Shown here: in pieces, positions 30,401-32,500 of the stretch | Numbering within the stretch: position 1 is the first letter of the stretch | Layout: every line of letters starts with the position of its first letter | NCBI GenBank assembly: GCA_905221605.1 | Contig: CAJNDS010000369.1 | Span: 565,001 to 597,500, forward strand | From: Symbiodinium natans | Lineage: Eukaryota > Sar > Dinophyceae > Suessiales > Symbiodiniaceae | Length of the DNA: 32,500 nucleotides | Direction: 5' to 3' | Translations under genes and position numbers: made by a program | The notes under the pieces: model-generated | Told to the model about the DNA's origin: nothing | Databases searched by the model: none | Seen by the model: the letters and a program-made list of their open reading frames with translations, nothing else

Positions 30401-32065
30401 CCCAGAACTGTACAGCTAATGTTTTCGCTTCATGTAGGAAGTTAGCCACAAAACATCCCTGCGGCGTTCGCACAGCTGTTGCCTCCGGCAACCCGAACCC
30501 TTTGTACGTTCTGTGTAGTTTTTTTGTGTTTAGGGTTTAGTGTAAGGGTTTTAGGGTTTATAGGGACAGCAGGCCAGATGCAAAAGATTTAGGGTTTAGG
30601 GTTTGGTCTTTGGGGCAGGGGCAACAGTTGCAAAAGAACCGGGAGGAAGCAGCCATTTTGCCGACACCAACGAGTTTTTCCAAGCATGTACCGGTGAAAT
30701 GGTCCCTGCAGTGCGACGTTTACGAAACCCTAAACCTTAACCCTAAACCCTAAACCCTAAACCCTAAACCCTAAACCCTAAACCCTGTCAAGTCCTCACG
30801 GCCGACCTTCGGCGCTCAGGGATCTTTGGGTTTAGGGGTTTTGGGGTTTTAGGGTTTCGGGTGTAGGGTATAGGGTTTAGGGTTTAGGGTTTAGGGTATA
30901 GGGCTGGTCTAAGGTTTCGGGCTTAGGGTTCACCTTGGGGCTTAGAATCGGGAGTTGGCTTTGGGGAGGGCCCAACTGAACCCAAATCCTGTCCGTCAAG
31001 CAGGTGGCCCCAACAACCGAAGCCCTGCGCCCTTCCCCCTACAACCCTAACCTAACACCCGAATCCCAAGACCCTGAACCCTAATGGCAGGCCAAAACCC
31101 AAAACCAGCATATCGGGGCATGTGTAGAGCCAGCTTGGGCGCCAGGCGGCCAGTCGGGCTGCCCCAAGCCCGGCCGAAGAAGAGGCCGCCCCGTCCAGTT
31201 TAGGGTTTAGGGTTTAGGGTTCAGGGTTTAGGGTTTAGGGTTTAGGGTTTATAGGGTTTAGGGTTTAGGGTTTAGGGTAGTTCCCAAAATGGGAGTACTC
31301 TTCGTTCCCCCAGCATACTCTTATCCGTATTATGGGGTGCCCCCTCTTTTGCAGGAACCCTCACATGTCTCCAGGTGAATGTATCTTTCATTGGGCAAAA
31401 GGGTTCAGGGCATAGGGCGGAGACCCAGGTTGCACACCACAAGCGAAAGCGGGTTCTAGGGCGTAAATGAAGAGGCCTGCAGTGCATTGGGTGCTAGAGG
31501 CATATGGCGTGCTTTGGGACTTTAAGGGGGACAGAGATGGGCTCGGCACATTCAAGGATACGGTTTTAAGCTCCATGGTGTTGTTTTCTTGGTTTGCTTT
31601 GTAGGTTTAGAGCCTGTGGTGTTTCGAGGGTTTCGATCCAGTGGCGGTTTGTAGCCATTTCCCATTTGTCATCATCCCACACCCCCAACCCTATGTCCGG
31701 AATCCCGGCTGCTTCGGCCAAATTCCACGTCAGGTCGTTCCAGTCCTTCCTGCGCAGGAGGCGCAGCGAAGCAGCTCGGCCCTCTTTGCGGGAAGTATGG
31801 GCGTGCGAACCTCTCGCGGTTCTGAAAGACTAGCCCTGTCTTGGGTCACTGCGCAGTTTCATGTCAGTCAGAGTTCTATAGCAGCCCAGAAATTCTAAGA
31901 GCAGGAGCGGAAAGGTTGGCCAAGAAAGCCCCGGGCCCCGGAATCAGACTCCCAACCCACCGCTGCGAGCCTCTCAGCCATTTCTTTGCTGCTCCGAGCC
32001 GCTCAACCCTCGGCCGCCTCTCGCGACATCGAAGGCCACTGCGTTTCCTTCCTCCCTTCTTGTAG
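24024..32065 (+). CDS. Exon run 6: unrecognised gene split by the composite transposon
   Basis: Exons 24024-24108, 24152-24207, then after a 6.2 kb intron 30416-30507, 30628-30710, 31128-31197, 31429-31462 and 31483-31562 join in phase. Blocks 31605-31794 and 31868-32065 (TAG) join each other, but their link to 31562 is not resolved. Peptides: KKTSEKLTRRTDRGESRKCA, LNADSAYERNRLSRKTQD, NVFASCRKLATKHPCGVRTA, LPTPTSFSKHVPVKWSLQC, WVLEAYGVLWDFKGDRDGLG, RAGAERLAKKAPGPGIRLPT. The acceptor before 31605 (TTGGTTTGCTTTGTAG) is excellent. The donor after 24207 (GTGGGGACCAAATG) is an introner left end, and an introner-like right end (TTTCATTTGGCCCAG) lies at 30391-30405, just before the next exon, so the transposon and repeats appear to sit inside an old introner intron. 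Confidence 0.5.
24328..24404 (+). repeat. (TAC)n microsatellite, insertion target
   Basis: About 25 TAC-type triplets with a short TTC interruption precede the left end of the composite transposon; four more TAC units follow its right end (29871-29882). Confidence 0.9.
24405..24640. repeat. Left 236 bp terminal direct repeat, itself MITE-like
   Basis: It begins CGGTGGATGGACAAAATCCT and ends AGGATTTCGTCCATCAACAG, so each repeat has its own inverted ends (core GATGGAC.AAATCCTGCATGAC). TA precedes and follows it. A third partial copy of the end motif (ATGCAGGATTTCGGTCA) lies inside at 24514-24530. Confidence 0.85.
24850..26724 (-). CDS. Rep-like protein: HUH-type endonuclease region plus SF3 helicase
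   Basis: Intronless, 624 residues from the ATG at 26724; a second ATG at 26532 (residue 65) gives 560 and may be the real start, since the first lies inside the palindrome. Residues 66-84 are Ser/acidic. Residues 101-110 (MVYLVTFAAV) suit Rep motif I, RHFHVAL at 174-180 a HUH motif, and RYGVF (Tyr218) with Lys226 the tyrosine motif. The helicase part has Walker A GVTNAGKS (438-445), Walker B FIYWDEF (483-489), KKLFAGQ (510-516) and an arginine-finger-like SRVIQF (565-570). Motif C would be ALTAP (540-544), lacking the usual Asn. The order matches CRESS-virus and parvovirus-type replication proteins, which nick and unwind DNA; similar genes occur inside protist genomes. HUH assignment is inference, SF3 firmer. 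Confidence 0.7.
   Translation of the reverse strand: METNLKLEKHDISAPVLAPSYRALTQTPEVARACSLQSEVQGPQCLTMPVCSSAVLLQPEPTGAMAASDSSSSSSEDEAAAEPPPARPEWLTEEDDNARSMVYLVTFAAVLEATALQAETPLKSLEGLERADIRDAVLDAVQHPAEDTNRRGRGRPRTQALEAVKLVVFLEEPRHFHVALKLTCLSRFLPLKAALRRRSGLASHWSTSHTQWWSVVRYGVFTTDHKQAVDLTPLVWLKAAGALEGVQVGHGPCHEYVVPGSSNIVLNLYEEAQEPFNASAWVKRRQKAEVLASAPGPGNKKKAKVEKFTPLDFTAMVLEKNLLTPNAVLAYVQDHGSHACQLYCMRNQKRLPDLIEGALQWRDAKKLHAVEQETDWDLLQRLAGTSCACSGPCLWWMAMSDFFRRNQATVDGELLAAALAQVICHGPSKTRRVPLIAGVTNAGKSLVLDPLVNVFGRKAVDFCPAQGASMALSSLATSKGVRFIYWDEFSPTEFASRPPRSPTVSAVTFKKLFAGQVLRVQVSQAHHDGNPDFRWTRGAALTAPLDGLWEVTQPVTREDVKHMQSRVIQFDAHVAVAGPLQPIPHCAASWCRFIVQGSAAYASRLSRGVAAEPAPGLPIEDDDL
26684..26973. repeat. 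Near-perfect palindrome, arms about 140 bp, between the two transposon genes
   Basis: The left arm runs from GCAGAAATGTCGTGTTTTTC through TTTCAAAATCCAGTTGCAAA to GCGCGCGTTTTTTG; the right arm is its inverted, slightly diverged copy ending AACGCAGCATTTTCTGC. The centre GGAATCTCTGAGAATTCC leaves almost no loop. Part of the right arm is repeated directly at 26981-27016 (GAATTTGAAACTTGGAAAAC). It separates the transposase stop from the Rep start and contains the first Rep ATG. It could be a fold-back element, a replication structure or a regulatory region. Confidence 0.8.
27228..28343 (-). CDS. Tc1/mariner-superfamily transposase (DDD)
   Basis: The frame is open from 28361, but that codon is GTG; the first ATG is at 28343, giving 371 residues. 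Numbering here is from the GTG frame. An N-terminal helix-turn-helix (residues 18-52, KKPSEIGELLGRDTSSVTRL) and a second helical DNA-binding part (60-120) precede the RNase-H-like core. Catalytic candidates are Asp161 (FIDGKHF), Asp267 (ILEDNDPTGYKS, equal to the Tc1 QDNAP block) and Asp303 (RSPDLSVLDYAIW, equal to SPDLNPIE with Asp for Glu), with 35 residues between the last two. Length and order are normal and no frameshift is seen, so it may be active. It would cut and paste at TA sites, matching the TA at the element ends. Confidence 0.85.
   Translation of the reverse strand: MPEAGWTKMSENERGLAKKWYSQGKKPSEIGELLGRDTSSVTRLLCLQKPVLKQGRPCSLTMAQVDFLEKKLDDMIVKANGQRTVTVQDLKKTTKTKASCRSILRALHDRNIYFRKLREKPLLTPEDVRARFHFAKKYRSKSRAWWVKNVDAFIDGKHFQVYLNGKERCRAAQHATYGAYRRPGKGLCGGYVKPKAGNLRHNTGAKGVLLQVGVGKGKAVTVHEVTDGRWSGQAAASFYHTLARDLKKASPAKRRFTILEDNDPTGYKSAKGIAAKCDAGLLVFEIPKRSPDLSVLDYAIWTEINKRLRRQESKWTKGKKETRAAYIKRLKLTARSLPKDFILNSIGDMARRCQRLYEAKGYFFEEGGSDP
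28443..29271. repeat. Minisatellite of seven units, mostly 126 bp, upstream of the transposase
   Basis: Units start at 28443, 28574, 28700, 28826, 28952, 29078 and 29147. Lengths are 131, 126, 126, 126, 126, 69 (internal deletion) and about 125. Each has palindromes GCGTACGT..GC and CATGTACATG. Because 126 is a multiple of three, three overlapping frames stay open for 200-300 codons; none looks like a protein. It lies 80 bp upstream of the transposase start, where promoter or enhancer repeats might be expected. Confidence 0.85.
29345..29545. repeat. Diverged tandem pair with internal inverted repeats
   Basis: Two related units of about 90-110 bp share CTAGTAGTGT.GTG, AGGGAAAACACT, CGATGTTTTCC and TCGAGCTAGC. 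AAAACA/TGTTTT pairs inside each unit could form hairpins. They lie between the minisatellite and the right terminal repeat. Confidence 0.65.
29635..29870. repeat. Right 236 bp terminal direct repeat
   Basis: Base-for-base identical to 24405-24640. Its outer end is followed by TA within (TAC)4; its inner end is preceded by GA instead of TA, unlike the left copy. Confidence 0.85.
29883..30255 (-). repeat. CCCTAAA arrays directly after the transposon
   Basis: Heptamers with CCCCAAA, CCCTCAA and CCCTATA variants at 29883-30113 and 30164-30255, separated by about 50 bases of unique sequence (containing a run of A). Part of the 3' side of the 24208-30415 intron. Confidence 0.85.
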
Positions 32066-32181
32066 TGCGCTGGGGTTAGGTTGGTACTGGTCTGTCACGC
32101 TGTTGCCCTGAGCAATTACACAGAGAGAGACAGAGCGAGACAGAGAGACCCTAAACCCTAAACCCGTGAGATGCCACTGAC

Positions 32182-32288
32182 TTTAGGGTTTAGGGTTTGG
32201 GGTTTAGGGTTAGGGTTTAGGGTTTAGGGTTTAGGGTTTAGGGTTTAGGGTTTAGGGTTTAGGGTTTAGGGTTTAGGGTTTAGGGTTT
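32182..32288 (+). repeat. TTTAGGG array
   Basis: About 14 heptamers following the last exon block and short CCCTAAA units at 32150-32165. Confidence 0.85.
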
Positions 32289-32369
32289 ATGCGCCACCGG
32301 GCCCAGAAGGCACCAGCATGGCTGACAAGAAGCCCGGCGGTGACAACAGAGCCTCGGCAGCAGGTCATT

Positions 32370-32474
32370 AAACCCTAAACCCTAATCCCTAAACCCTAAA
32401 CCCTAAACCCTACGCCCTAAACCCTAAACCCTAGGGTTTTAGGGTTTCGGGTTTAGGGTTTAGGCCTTAGGGTA
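32370..32474. repeat. Head-to-head CCCTAAA / TTTAGGG junction
   Basis: CCCTAAA units (32370-32433) switch directly to TTTAGGG units (32434-32474) at CCCTAGGG, forming a fold-back of telomere-like repeats. No gene is visible from 32066 to the window end. Confidence 0.75.
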
Positions 32475-32500
32475 GAAGCTCAGGCGTCGTGATTTTGCCT

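Noticed and set aside
30652-30664. Dinoflagellate spliced-leader relic (AGCCATTTTG)
   Set aside because: Only about ten bases match and the block is part of an open exon candidate.

Overview
The window looks like nuclear DNA of a protist, most likely an alveolate close to dinoflagellates. Three observations point that way: plant/alveolate-type telomeric heptamers (TTTAGGG/CCCTAAA) scattered throughout on both strands; short exons separated by repeat-rich introns with some apparent GC donors; and one mobile element whose two enzymes resemble protein types I recall from dinoflagellate genomes. The organism assignment is inference. I see no rRNA, tRNA, CRISPR or bacterial-style operon.

Apart from the mobile element, no long ORF exists, but the DNA is not empty. 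Reading only the blocks between repeats gives many 25-180 base plus-strand ORF pieces bounded by AG acceptors and GT (some GC) donors. In six stretches the pieces join with matching reading phase: run 1 (84-3810), run 2 (9561-16119), run 3 (17546-18529, ends in TGA), run 4 (20889-22356, TGA), run 5 (22487-23514, TAA, perhaps a whole small gene) and run 6 (24024-32065, interrupted by the mobile element). I recognise none of the proteins. Exon models were built by eye and need transcript data. All runs are on the plus strand, as in a one-directional gene cluster.

The introns are the most unusual part. G-rich heptamers and poly-G tend to lie at the 5' side of introns, often forming the donor itself (G|GTTTAGGG), and C-rich heptamers and poly-C at the 3' side before AG. 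Many introns therefore carry inverted telomere-like ends. A second layer is a dispersed ~100-110 bp inverted-repeat element (ends like CCTTGGGGACCAAATGAACC). At several sites its ends coincide with the splice sites of a frame-consistent intron: introner-like behaviour. Other inverted-repeat families occur too, two of them with a telomeric array in the loop.

The region 24405-29870 is a 5.47 kb composite DNA transposon. Two identical 236 bp direct repeats, each with its own terminal inverted repeats, flank a Rep-like protein (HUH-like motif plus SF3 helicase), a Tc1/mariner-type DDD transposase, a long near-perfect palindrome and a 126 bp minisatellite; both genes are on the minus strand. It sits between TA dinucleotides in a (TAC)n tract, inside what appears to be a 6.2 kb intron of run 6. 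A joined Rep-helicase and mariner transposase inside LTR-like MITE copies is the best candidate for an undescribed system here.
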